A stretch of DNA of 64,000 nucleotides, from contig BCHJ01000004.1 in NCBI GenBank assembly GCA_001599615.1, positions 438,375 to 502,374 on the forward strand, written 5' to 3'. The notes below the pieces were generated by a model. It was given only the letters and a program-made list of their open reading frames with translations, did not search any database and had not been told where the DNA came from. Numbering within the stretch: position 1 is the stretch's first letter; every line of letters starts with the position of its first letter. This DNA is from Thielaviopsis euricoi (lineage: Eukaryota > Ascomycota > Sordariomycetes > Microascales > Ceratocystidaceae). Below, piece by piece: positions 45,591-56,694 of this stretch. A program made the position numbers and the translations under genes.

Positions 45591-47871
45591 TATGAGAGTG
45601 AGTGTTTGATGGATGAATAAAGTTGGACAAAGAGAGGCAGCTTCAGGGTAGATAGCGGTGACAGATGCGGATATAAAAGAAACACAGACTCGCTTGTAAA
45701 AGAAACAAAAGGTAAAGTCAAAGAAAGAAGTAGTCAAGATTCGAAACAAAGAAACCGTTTGAGGGCCTGAGCGAGGGTTGTAGTAGACCAAGTTGACAGA
45801 ACAAAAGTGAAAGTGTCTGAGGGTTGGGGCGAATGTGAAACCTGGACAGGCGGATTTCGATCTTTAAATTGTTTTGTTTTGTTTCGTTTAGGTCGTCCCA
45901 GGAGCCCAGAGAGTAAACAGGATAGACGAAGAAATTGAATTGGTAGAATTATTTTCTTGGGCACGAAGAGTGTGAGCGTGCGATGATGCGATGATGCGTT
46001 GTTGGTTTTGGGCACGAGGGTAAAAAGGAAGAAGAAAAAAAAATGGAAGTGTCGTCACCAGGGGAGTAAGTAGGCTGTACGAAGTGGGCTGAATGAGAAA
46101 AAAAAATTGGCGGGTAAAAGAAAAGCGAAGGCTGCACTGCAGGTGATATTCTTATTTTTTTCTTGTTCTAGGAAAATAATAGAGTCGCAGACACTAGGAA
46201 ATGATGGCAAGAACAGGAGGACAGGACAAAGTATATTGTATCAATTGGAGGAGAAAGAAGAAAGGTTTGAGATGTAGAATAAATGGAAAGCAAGATATCA
46301 CGAGATGAGTATATAAAGAACAGAAAATAAACAAAAAGGAAAGACTAAAGAAGATGAATAAACAAGCAAACAAGAAAGAAATCAGAAAAAAAAGAATAAA
46401 AAAAAAGAAGCAAACCAGTCAAGAGGGAATGGCGGCTTCTTTATTTTATGGAGAGAAAAAAAAATCACAACCCCAAGAAAACGATTGGTAGATTTTTTTT
46501 TTTTTTTTTTTGGTTGTCTTTTATTGCCCGCCTTGCGCCTTGTGGGACCCCTGCTTTCTTTTTCTTTTCTTTCGCTTGTGCTCCTTCCTTGTATGGGGGG
46601 GAGGCCCCGATCGGAACGATAATAAAGGTGGATTTATGTTATGGCTAATTGTCAGGCGCCTTCTGGAAGGATGCAAAGTGCAATAATGCTCTGCGTTTTT
46701 TGTTTTTTTCTTTTATCTCATTATTATCAGCGCGGGGGAGGGTTTTTTGTTTGTCGCGTTTGATTCATTCGTTATCACTATCAGAATTGATTGATAAAAG
46801 AAAATTCACTTCCTCACTTACCAAGTACAGCGTAGGTCCGATACACTATAATCTGTTAAACAGGATGGTGACATGCTAGCCTGTAGTACGAGTGCCGTAC
46901 CTGGACCGGACCTGCCATTTTGTCCTTCCAGTTGCTGTTCGCTGCTTCCTGCGCAGCTACTTAAGCAATCACATGAAATTCCGCACGGGAAGAGCACCAG
47001 TCATTATCTGGCACTAGTCTTCTCAAAGTCGTACAGTTGGTACTCTAAAGCGGCCTAATTATAGCGATGTCTACTATGTAAATACATGTAGCACGGATAT
47101 TATTCTTTCAGGAAAAGAAGATAATCAGGGAGATTCCACCCAGGACAAAAAGCCAAAAAGATAAACAAGGAAAGCGCCCAAGACAACATCTGCCCAAAGC
47201 GCCCAGCACAGATTTCAATCGGGCAGGAACACAGAAGAAAGAACATGAAGCAAAAGCCGAAGTAGGGCTATAATTACAGTGGTTAATGAAGCCTTGATCA
47301 GGACGTTCCGTTCACCGGGAGCCCAATCCAGAAAATCAATTTGAAGATAAATAAATGAAAAAAGGGCCGCATGAACAGACCAGACAACAGTTCATCACCG
47401 TCATAGGGCAGGAATAATGCGGCAGGTGCCAGATTGTGTCTTGTCTGGTTTTATCTTGTGGCTCTACCATGTAGTACTATAAGACGGCACCAGAGCGTCA
47501 GCACTGGGCAGTATCATAAGGCCTAAGTTTCTGCTGCCGCCGTCTATCGCGCCAAATTACTCTTTGCTCTCTTTCTATTTCGTACTCCTGTCCCGGGCCG
47601 TCTAGACGTTGCGCTTCCCGATTTGCCGACAACCAGGCCAGACCACAAGAAAAAAAAAAGAATATTACGATTTCCTCGTCCGAAATCTCGTTTGCTTTAA
47701 TCAGCGCAGTTAAACGTCCCATCTTGTTCAGCGAGAGCCTTTAAAATTTTTCCTTGGGTGCGCTTTAAAATCTTGTTTTTTTTAAGCTGCGCCTCGTGCT
47801 GTAGTCCAGGGCCTAAATAGCACAGCAGCTAAACACAGCACAGCATAGCATAGCACCCTTCGTCCCATTCC

Positions 47872-48369
47872 ATGGATCCTCCTCCCAGCTTGCTCCCTGG
47901 TGCCAACGCAGCTCTAGACATTGCCAACACACCCCCATCCCATCCATTTATTCTTCTTCATCAGTGTATTCGTCCATTCATTCATTTAACGCTTACCGCA
48001 CGTTCGTCATCTTGTCATGCCCGCAAGTTTACTGCAAAGTAAGGGTGTGCTAGGGTTGTTGACCGCCGCTCATCTGCTTATTTCGCGGGAAATTTGTTCT
48101 GCAGGGGTTTATTAGATGAAGCCTTTTCTATTTTCCCGCCCTGTCCTGTCCCTGGCCCCAGATTGACCCTCCCGACTTTGAGTGTGTATTTATATATTTC
48201 CCTTTTCTTCGTCTATCGCTTCTCTCGTAATCTCTTGCTCAGCGTATTAATTTGGCCTCTATTTTTTTTTCTTTCTCATTCTAATTTCTGGAAGTTAACC
48301 TTCATTAGTGGAAAGTCGGAGCACGTCCATCGTTCGGGAAAAAATAAATCGCCATTATCTGTGTGTTAG
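47872..48369 (+). CDS. Weak candidate: two-exon small protein
   Basis: ATG at 47872 opens a 55-codon frame (MDPPPSLLPGANAALDIAN...) with a normal-looking start that reaches a good donor (GTAAGG at 48039). Joining to the acceptor TCTGCAG at 48104 keeps the frame and continues to TAG at 48369, giving 143 residues. The second half is hydrophobic largely because the DNA is T-rich, and no family is recognised. No clear CTAAC branch point is present in the 66-nt intron. It may equally be a non-coding leader. Confidence 0.2.
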
Positions 48370-48653
48370 ATGCAATACAGCGTAGATGGTAAGTAGCTTT
48401 CTAATCTGGAAGAGCAAGGCTTGGACCTCTTTTTTTTTTCTGTAAGTGAGGCGGCGGGCTTTTGTGAGTGATCGACGCCAAGCCTTGTGAGATCGTCGAA
48501 TGGGTGGCTTTTTTTTTTTAATACAGAAACAAGAGAGTCATGAGGAAAACCTGATTTTTTTGGTTATTTTCTAACTGTGAACTTGTATGAAATCAAATCG
48601 AGACACTGAGCTCTGGATTTAGATAGAATGGCAGATTACAAGATGAAAAGACC

Positions 48654-48682
<29 letters not shown>
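48654..48682 (+). repeat. Run of 29 A
   Basis: Uninterrupted A homopolymer; a run of more than 20 T follows near 48905. Both are intergenic, and exact lengths are doubtful. Confidence 0.9.
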
Positions 48683-48685
<3 letters not shown>

Positions 48686-49260
48686 TACACAAAACAGACT
48701 CACTTCAGCTGTCAAACTTTTCAGCCCATGCCGCTTGCTGCATTCCTCAAATGTCACCGTTACCTGTATATTTGTATTTTCAGTTCTACTCAGTCATCAA
48801 TGACACCGTCAATGACAATCTTCTGCTATCTCTTCTTTCTCCTCTAGTCGCCCGGCATAAAAATCATGGGCCAAATACGTTAAGTTGACGTCAAGACGCA
48901 CAACTTTTTTTTTTTTTTTTTTTTTTACTCGCATCTCTTCTTTTCTTTCACACTTCTTCTCTACCTATAAAAATCTAGATCATCAATCCACAATCCTGGC
49001 CTGTCTAATTAACATGGCACGGAACCAAATTTACACAAACTCATACAAGGAAAGTCACACCTTGAATCTAAATGCAATTTAATCTATATGTCTAAAAAAA
49101 AAAAGTGACCCAAATAATTAGCCCAAAAAAGCAAGAAAACGCTCAAAACGTCCAACGCTGAGCTAACCCTATAGCACCTCTCTTATGCATAACCCTATTG
49201 TACACCCTGATCTAAGTGTCTATTATAGTCATTTCTGAAGACAAAATAATGCTTCTTTCA

Positions 49261-51523
49261 TCAGCGTCGAGGCACCGCCCGACGTGTCTGCTTCATGACA
49301 GCAGCAGCAAACATGGAACTGTTAGTAGTAGTAGTAGTCGAAGCCTGCGACCCGCCCGCCATGTGCACCAACCGCGCAATAAACGAGGAGCAATCAAGCT
49401 TGGACGGCAGCGTGCCTGAGGGACTGGGCGCGCGCGACGCTAAAGGACCTACCGACGGCGTCATGTTCACGGCAACCGCCTCGTGCTCGGAGCCGCCGTA
49501 CTTTGACGTGCTGACGCTATCATTGCTGCTGCTAGCACTGCCATTGCCAGGTTGACGGGTGTGGCTGCGGCTGCGGCTGCGGGCGCGGGCAGAGGCAGGG
49601 ACAGGAGCACTGCTACCGTCTTCGTCGTCGCTGTCCTCGTCAATGTAGAACGTCTCCTTGAGAATCGCGGCCGGCATCCGGCGTGTCGGTATGGGTGAGT
49701 GAATCACGGGGCCACTCGTGTTAGCGCCCGAGCGAGTGTTGAGCGGTGTAGGGTACACGCGCTGTGCGAAGCTCTTGAGCGGCTGTGGGCTGGTCTTAGA
49801 AGAGGACCCGTTGGACGGCGAGGTGCGCGAGGTCGAGGCGGGACTAGTCTTGGAAGCCGCCGATGCCGGGCTGCGCGAGGCCGGAGAAGAACCTGAGCGG
49901 CCAGACCGAGCGGGAGACTTGGCGGGCTCTGGCACATAAGCCTTGCTAGGCAAGAGGAAGTTGCTACTGGTGCTGTCCATACGCTCCGCATGTCCCCGGG
50001 CCGCATCCGTCTTTCTAGGCTGGTGTGTCTGTTCTACCGCCTTTCCCCTGCCCTTGCTCTGTCCATGGCTCGGCGAGTATGACGTGCTAGGGACGTACTG
50101 TTCATGGCGATACTCAGTCCCCACGTTATGAGTTTGCGAGTGTGCTGGCGGCGACGGATAGATGACACTATCCAGGTGCAGCTCGCGGGAACTCTCCTTG
50201 GAATGCTTAGCAAAGTCTTGCATTCTGCGCTGTTCTTGCTCCTGAGCCTGGACTAGCATCTCACGGCGCTCCTGCTCCTTGCGATACTTGATGATGCGCT
50301 CGCGTGACAAGGACCTGCCTGCCGGGCTTCCGCGGGCGTCTGTAACCATACCGTGTGCACCGCAGAACTCGGTACCGGGGATGCGCGGCGCGGCACACAG
50401 GGCACTGGTGCAGTTGTGGGCAATGCAGAAGCCAGAGGCTTGGTCGCGCACGGATACAGGGCATGCGACTTCAGCGCAGCGGTGCTTGCGGCAAAAGGAT
50501 GAGCCGGCCCAGTCAGTTGCTAGACGGCAGCCGTCGGCAGAGCAAGTATGTTCCAGGCAAAACGGGCTTGGTTTGCCCTCCACAAAGACACGCGGAGCAC
50601 GGCACTCGTCCTGGGAGCATTCATGGGCGACGCAAAACTGCTCGTTGGGTGATATCTGGGCTCTGCAGCTGACGGACTGGCAGTAGTAGTAGGCATCTGC
50701 ATGATTGTTAGCTTGGCCTTGATGACTATGGGAAAGAAAAAGAAACTTACGATCGATGCAGTAAATACTTGAGCGTGTACGATCATTGACACAGTACGCA
50801 TTCTCACAGCGCGAGTGCGTGTAGCACCAGTCATGGTGGGTGCGCTGTTCTTGACAGCCCATGATTAGACAGATGTGCTGGGAGCAAAAGAAGCCACGGG
50901 CCGTCTTCTTAGAGCAGTCCTCAGCGGCGCACACAAGAGAATGATCATGACAGACAGAAATACCAGGAGCACGAAGTTTGGGGCAACCGCGCTCAGTGCA
51001 CGAGTCTAGTCAAAGTTAGCAGCTGTTCTGAAGAACATGGGACAAGGAAAAACTTACGGTGCTCACAAAACGGGAGGTTTTGGTTGACTTCTCCGTTGAC
51101 GCGCGGGTACTTGCACGTCTCGTAGTGGCAGTTAGTGTGCATAGCGCAGAAGCGTGAACCGGGCATGGAGATACTGGGGCAGAACGGACCAGCCGTCATG
51201 AGAACATGGCAAGCATCTAAAGAGTTAGCAAGGTGTAGCAGAATGAGAGGAGGGAAAAGAGAAGCAAACTTACGCTTGTCGCAGTACATGCCAACAGAGT
51301 TGCGGACCTTCTTGCGGCATGACTTTTCAAAGCAGAGCAGGGTCGCTTCGCTCGTGGGCGCAAGATCGGGTCTGGAAGAAGCGAGCAGCTTGGGGCCCGT
51401 GACGTGTGAGTTTGTGCTGGCCTGTCCATCCTGGGGAATGGGGATCATGGCGGCGTACTCACGATCATAATGGCCACGGGAGCCGCTGCCCGATCCAGGG
51501 AAGCGGGGGGCTGTAGGACTCAT
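49261..51523 (-). CDS. Twelve-unit Cys/His repeat protein with Ser-rich tail
   Basis: Four exons (51523-51274, 51216-51058, 51005-50751, 50696-49261) give 699 residues. After a disordered N-terminus (MSPTAPRFPGSGSGS, residues 1-60), residues about 62-390 form a tandem array of twelve units of pattern C-x4-C-x(9-13)-(F/Y)C-x2-H, for example CSADGC...FCRKH, CAEVAC...FCIAH and CTSALC...FCGAH; unit 2 has an atypical first spacing. Each unit could hold one zinc ion. Then comes a charged helix (RIIKYRKEQERREMLVQAQE), a long Ser/Pro-rich tail with SPA/SKTSP repeats, an acidic DEDSDDEDGSS patch and RSRSRSHTR. All three introns fall after the first base of the final His codon of a unit. I know no named domain for the array; the spacing recalls Cys-rich repeats in some oomycete proteins labelled WRKY19-like. 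Nuclear or nucleic-acid-binding function would be a guess. Confidence 0.85.
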
Positions 51524-52453
51524 AGTGGTTGGTAATAGCGAATAGTTGACGTTAATGAGTATTTGATAATGGTAAGTAGTTTTGAAGTTAGCAAGCAAGG
51601 CAGAAGTGTTGAATGAGTGTGTCTGGATCGGACAAGAGAAAGTCAGGAAGAACTGAAGAGTCATTGTAGCCATATATATAGTCACGAGCGGAAATCCTGA
51701 GTTCTTTGTCATGACCTTTGAAGAAACATCTCAAACAAGACGTCAAAAGCGTCTTTGTCCTGTTTCTTCAAGAATGTTCCGTGACCGCTCTTTGTAAGTG
51801 GCTGTCACCGGCAGTGAACAGCCACAGCAAAAGACGAGATCTCTTTGGCCGCCATTGTTTGGAAAGATCCTTAACCGGGGCTTTATTGCGAATAAAGAAG
51901 AGGGATGACTGTAAGAGGCAAAAGAAGATAAAAGAGCACGAGATAAAAGAAAGATGAAGAATTTTACAGAGATTAAAGAAGTTCCAAGATGTCAAAGAAG
52001 GTGTGAGTGAGGTGAGGTTGAAAGAACAGCCACAGACGCCACAAAGTCAGCCACATCAGGAGGGAACTGAAAGCGCAACAAAGAAAGAGCCTATAAATGA
52101 AAGCTTTTGTACGACATATACACCGTAAATATGCTTATATGTACTTGTACTCATGTGTGTATAAAGCCATATAAGTATATGAGCATTATTTCACTAATCT
52201 ATGTAAGCCGGCTGCTCCTGTTTTGTGACTTCGCTTCTACGCATAAAACAAGGGGTAAGACGAAACCTGCATGAGGAAGCAAGGGAATGTAAGAGTAGAG
52301 GGGCACTACACTAAAATACCGCTGATCAGCTTTAAAATACTGGTTCTCTCCCATTCTAAGCCACTATCCAAGTAGCTGCTAGTTCTTTATTCTTTATTCT
52401 TCATTCTTGTACCAATTCATCCCATCCATCAACCACATCACCGTCCGAAAAAA
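51524..52453. promoter_or_regulatory. Divergent upstream region, Cys/His-repeat and gelsolin genes
   Basis: 930 bp. The left 200 bp is the leader of the minus gene. Repeated TATATA and TGTACTTGTACTC elements lie at 52110-52180. Near the gelsolin start the sequence becomes C/T-rich with TTCTTTATTCTTCATTC repeats. No gene is seen. Confidence 0.5.
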
Positions 52454-53650
52454 ATGCCCCCGAATCACGGCCTTGTGCATCGCGACCAGCTCAAATGGCA
52501 GGAAAGCAACGTTGAGTTCATCAACAGCTCCATCGACCACCGCCTCAAGCACTCGTCCGCCACCACCGAGCCCGCCTGGAACAACGGCCTGATTGGCGCC
52601 CAGCCCGGGCTTTTCATCTGGCGCATTGAGCAGTTCCAGGTGATTCCGTGGCCGCGCGCCAAGTACGGCTCCTTCCACACCGGCGACAGTTACATAGTGC
52701 TGCACTCACAGATGGTTCGGCGCCGCGATGCCGCGCCACATGAGGCCGCGCCGCGTCTTGTACATGATATCTTCTTCTGGCTGGGCGCCGAGACGAGCCA
52801 GGACGAAATGGGCGTCGCGGCCTACAAGACAGTAGAGCTGGACGAGTTCCTGCATGGCGCTGCCGCCCAGCACCGCGAGACCCAGACAAACCCCTCTCCG
52901 GCCTTCCTCGAGTTATTTCCGCGCCTGTCTGTTTTGCGCGGCGGCGTTTCCTCGGGCTTCCGCTCCGTCCCTGCCCCAGACTCGGCACAGCAGTCTGCCT
53001 TGGTTACTCTGCTCCGGGTGTTCACGCTGCACGGCTCCGTGGTCGCCCAGGAAGTGGCCCCGACTATGGCCAGCCTTGATGCCGGCGATTGCTTCGTGCT
53101 CGACGCCGCTGACAAGATCTGGGTGTGGCAGGGCGCCCAGTCGTCGCACATGGAGCGCGCAAAGGCAGCCCTTGTGGCGGCAGACATGAAGCAGGCCAAG
53201 CATGCCGGCATCGAAGTAGTCTCGCAGGACGAGTTCCGTGCGCGCCAAGTCCTCGAGGCCCTGGGCGCCGAGTCCTCCTCATCCCCCTCCAGCAGCCCGA
53301 CATATGCGTCGGCACGGGCTATTGGCAGCGGCAGCCTCCACAGTGAGGGGCCCAGCGTGACGCGGCTGCTGCGGCTGAGTGACGCTTTGGGCAACATACA
53401 GTTTACGCTGATCAAGGAGGGCTCACGGCCGGCGTGGAGTGACTTGCACGCTGATGATGTGTTTGTGCTGGACACGGGCGACGAGCTGTGGGTGTGGCAG
53501 GGCGAGGGAGCGAGTGCGGGCGAGCGTGCGCTGTGGCTGCGGGCGGCACAGTCGTACTTGCGGGCGTATCGGCCGGCGGGGCTGGGCGGGCCTATTGGCA
53601 AAGTGGTGCAGGGCTACGAGAGCGCCGGATTTGTGCAAGCAATGGCATAG
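52454..53650 (+). CDS. Severin/fragmin-like gelsolin-family actin-binding protein
   Basis: A single exon of 398 residues, the size of three-domain severin and fragmin, which cap and cut actin filaments under Ca2+ control. Repeat 1 (about 45-155) has PGLFIWRIEQFQVIPWPRA, YGSFHTGDSYIVLHS and HDIFFWLGAETSQDEMGVAAYKTVELD, a close match to gelsolin segment 1 with its Ca2+-site Asp/Glu. Repeat 2 (about 190-275) has LDAGDCFVLDAADKIWVWQG. Repeat 3 (about 305-398) has LHADDVFVLDTGDELWVWQGEGASAGER. A Ser-rich linker joins 2 and 3. The protein ends in GYESAGFVQAMA. The start MPPNHGLVHRDQLKWQESNVEFINS is family-like. The stop lies only 84 bp from that of the convergent PNKP gene. Confidence 0.92.
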   Translation: MPPNHGLVHRDQLKWQESNVEFINSSIDHRLKHSSATTEPAWNNGLIGAQPGLFIWRIEQFQVIPWPRAKYGSFHTGDSYIVLHSQMVRRRDAAPHEAAPRLVHDIFFWLGAETSQDEMGVAAYKTVELDEFLHGAAAQHRETQTNPSPAFLELFPRLSVLRGGVSSGFRSVPAPDSAQQSALVTLLRVFTLHGSVVAQEVAPTMASLDAGDCFVLDAADKIWVWQGAQSSHMERAKAALVAADMKQAKHAGIEVVSQDEFRARQVLEALGAESSSSPSSSPTYASARAIGSGSLHSEGPSVTRLLRLSDALGNIQFTLIKEGSRPAWSDLHADDVFVLDTGDELWVWQGEGASAGERALWLRAAQSYLRAYRPAGLGGPIGKVVQGYESAGFVQAMA

Positions 53651-53734
53651 GCGTCGTTTGATATGGGATAGATCCAGAGTGTATTAGACATACATATAGA
53701 TATGTACAGATAGTACTGCATATATACACTTTAT

Positions 53735-55576
53735 TTAGCTCCAATATTTGGCCCATGCGGCAAACTCGGCATCGCTACCTGCAAAACGGAACTCGGTCTC
53801 GAAAATTTCGTCCAAGCCTTCGTCCAGCGTCGGTGCCTGGTAGCGCTTTGTAAAAGATCCAAAGGCGATGCCGGGTAGACCGTCTCTATTTTCGGGGTTT
53901 GCCGGCGACTGTGGGCGTTAATATACATATATAAATAGGAGTAGAGCCAGTAAAGAATACTTACACCTTTGCCATTGGCGCGGTAGTGGTCGTTGTGCAC
54001 ACACATTTCCAGGGGCGTTTTGAAGTGTACGCAGCGCACGCCCATGTTATTTTCCCGGGCGAGTTTGATCCAGATGCCGCGGATGATAGTGTCGGCATTG
54101 GTGTTGTCTGTTTGGTTAGCCATCTGCACTGCTGCATATATATAGGATTTGTCATACCAATAACCACGGACGCTCCATCTTCAATGGCCCGTTTGGCTGC
54201 AGCGATGCATTTGTCACGCCTATAGTCGTACTACTAGTTAGCTCAGTCCATTTCATAGCGACAAGACATTTAAAAAAGACGTACGAGCCCAGCCGGTCTT
54301 GATTGATACGCGCGTATCCCAGCGGCTCACAATGGCGCCACCAGAACGAACTCTTGCCAGCGCCGGGCGGTCCGCAGAAGATGACCATTTCCCTGTCTGT
54401 CTTCTTCTCCCACTGGACGTGAGCACTGCCATTGGCATCTTCTCTGGGCGCCGTCGCCGGATCAAAGTCACGCACAAACGACTCGCGCTCGTCGCCACGG
54501 AAATACTCTTCGGGCGTGAAAAAGGCCAGACCCAGATTCGCCGCCAGGTTTCTGTCGGTGCAGGAAAAGTCCTTGGTGCGACAGGCGCCGCGCGCCGGTC
54601 GTCCGGCTGCGTCGCCGACAAAGAAACTAGCCGCCATGTCGACATCGCCGGCGTCAAGCCCGTACAGTGTCAGCATCGCATCCCACATGCCGGTACGTGG
54701 CTTGCGGAACACGTCTTTGGATGTGGCGGCAAATAGAGTGGTTGGCAGGTCTAGCGCGCGGAGGACGTTGTTGCACTTGGCTTTGTACTCGAGCACGCGG
54801 TCTGTCTGGCGGGGATTCTTGGCCATAGCAGCGGCAGCTTTGGCGTCGGGATGGAGAGTCAGACCGCCCTGGTTGGAAAAGATGGTTATGAGGAAGCTAG
54901 TACAGGCCGTCAGTTTATGCTCCTTATGGTAAAGTCAATCTGTAGACAAACGTACCCCTCGGCATGTAGACTGCGCAGCTTTTCCGGCACGCATTTGTCC
55001 CACCACCGCCAGTCATCCGCACCCTTGGCAAACTTCTTCCCGGATGAAGGCTCGATCAGCGTAGAATCCTGGGGGCGGTTAGGTTAGTCTACGTCTGCGA
55101 TGTAGCACTCCAAGACACTTCACTCACCAGATCAAACGCCGCAATTTTGACCTTGTCCGTAGTCTTTGACCATTCTTTGCCTCCTTCTGGCGTAAACCGT
55201 GCCACTAGCATCGAAGTCTTGGCTCCATCTTGAGGCGCTTGCTCCGACCATGTCGCTTTATTCAGCGCTGCTGCTGCCGCCGCCTTTTCTGAAGCGGGCT
55301 TGAAGAAGTTGGCAACACTGGCTTCTACACTTTATGTTAGTACTACATGCGACTTATTTCTGTTGATCCCGTAGATGAGAACTTACTTGTGGTGGTGCTG
55401 GAAACCTTCTTCTTGGGCGGCGGCGATGAGGGCGTGCCGGCGCTGCGCTTAGATGACATTCTAGCTGGCGATGAGGAGGGATATGAAGAAGAAGAATAAA
55501 GACGTGGGACAAGCCGAGACGGCAGAATCCGTGGCAAAGTCAGTCTATAACCAAGAAGGGAGCGTGCGACTGGCAT
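53735..55576 (-). CDS. pnk1: Polynucleotide kinase 3'-phosphatase (PNKP/Pnk1)
   Basis: Seven exons (55576-55387, 55324-55128, 55068-54956, 54896-54285, 54219-54158, 54107-53965, 53908-53735) give 496 residues. The enzyme restores ligatable DNA ends, removing 3'-phosphate and phosphorylating 5'-OH in single-strand break repair. The HAD phosphatase has the nucleophile motif FDLDSTLIEP (split by an intron), TIFSNQGGL and KPRTGMWD. The kinase has the P-loop FCGPPGAGKSSFW, then INQDRLGSRDKC and VVIDNTNADTIIRG. Three in-frame starts exist at 55594, 55576 and 55459. The long form begins MPVARSLLGYRLTLPRILPS, Arg-rich without acids, like a matrix presequence. The short form (457 aa) begins MSSKRSAGTPSSPPPKKKV, with a nuclear-type basic cluster. 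No FHA domain is present, as in fungi. NTASVANFF-like residues in exon 2 weakly resemble a PCNA-binding box. Confidence 0.92.
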
Positions 55577-55783
55577 AAGTCTACAGATGGACAAAAGATG
55601 TCGAGGTTATGTAAGTTGATGAAAGAGCGTCGTTGGGTCTGGACGAACTAAGGTGCTGAAAATCACAGGTCACGTGACACGGGTTGCGACAATTAGGGTC
55701 AAGAATAAGAGTTCATATTCAAATGTATGCATTATTGCAAGTTTCTATTTCATGGATTGATCAACGGAGTCGTTGGAGAGTTT

Positions 55784-56694
55784 TTAGCTATCCCCAACCG
55801 TGAGCACCTGCGGAAGCGGTGCCGGTCCTGTCCTGACTTCTAGCGGCACGCGCGTATCAAACACGCGCCGATCCAGATGCTTAAAGTCGATGGCGCCCTC
55901 TAGCTCGCGCTGCACGGCCTGCAGCTGATCCATGGCGCGCACCACCTCATCGGGCTTGTTATCGTCGACTACGTGCAGTCGTACAAATAGAAACGAGCGC
56001 TTCAGCGGGTCGATGCACTGCAGATCTTCGGGCGGCGGGATGTGTGGGGCCAGAGTGCGGCCGTCGGGGGTCGGCATGGCCTTGTATGCGTGAGGGTCGG
56101 CAATGTAAAAGTGACGAGATAGACAAAACTCGATGCCTCTGTCGTCAAAGTATTGGATAGTATGGTCGACAAGTTCTCCTTTCAGACTTGGTAGAGTTAG
56201 TATTGTTTCTCTTCCTGTCCGTCTCTGTCTCTAGAAACTTACGCATGTCCATTGTCCTGCAACACTTGCGGCAGATTCTTCTGTCCCCAAATCTCCACCT
56301 TCTTGCGCGATGTGATGGCGCGGTTCGACGACGGCGTGGGCGGATCAGGGAAATCGACAAAGCGCAAGATGCCCTCTTGCGCGTCGTAATTCACGGGCGC
56401 AGCGCGCGCGCCAAAGCCATCGTACGGAATCTCGTAGCGCAGCTCAATCTGGTACGACTGCTTGGTGACGGCCGTCTGCAGGTTCTTCCACAGCGGCGCT
56501 GCCGCTTGCCATGTCTTGGGGGTCTTGTCGGCTGCTGTCAGGTTGCTCATGGCTGAGGGCCGCGCGGGGCCCTGGAAGCGCAGCGAGCGCGTATATGTCT
56601 CGTAGCCGTCGCGCGCGCATATGCCCTTGAGCACGGCGCGTGCCTTGGGCTCGTCTTCGGGTTCGATGACAGCGGTGAGAAAGAGCTCGAGCAT
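55784..56694 (-). CDS. MED18: Mediator complex subunit 18 (Srb5)
   Basis: Two exons (56694-56243 and 56186-55784) give 284 residues. Med18 forms the movable head-jaw of Mediator with Med20 and contacts RNA polymerase II in the nucleus. The start MLELFLTAVIEPEDEPKARA followed by VLKGICARDGYETYTRSLRFQGP is the family N-terminus (HELFLTA...LxG...RxLxFQGP). The middle has the SRKKVEIWGQKNLPQVL block. After the intron come FDDRGIEFCLSRHFYIAD and FLFVRLHVVDDNKPDEVVRA. The tail VFDTRVPLEVRTGPAPLPQV is probably exposed. The intron is GTAAGT...ACCAAG, splitting a codon after its second base. It lies in tandem after PNKP on the same strand. Confidence 0.87.

Larger units (their letters stand above)
45572..49260. 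other. 3.7-kb intergenic stretch between two minus genes
   Basis: The left 0.9 kb is the C/T-rich (minus strand) leader and promoter of the 117-aa gene. The right end is the 3' flank of the Cys/His-repeat gene, with ACCCTATAGC and ACCCTATTG near 49170 and 49192. Between them are poly-A/T tracts and a weak two-exon candidate (listed). No other frame is supportable. Confidence 0.5.
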
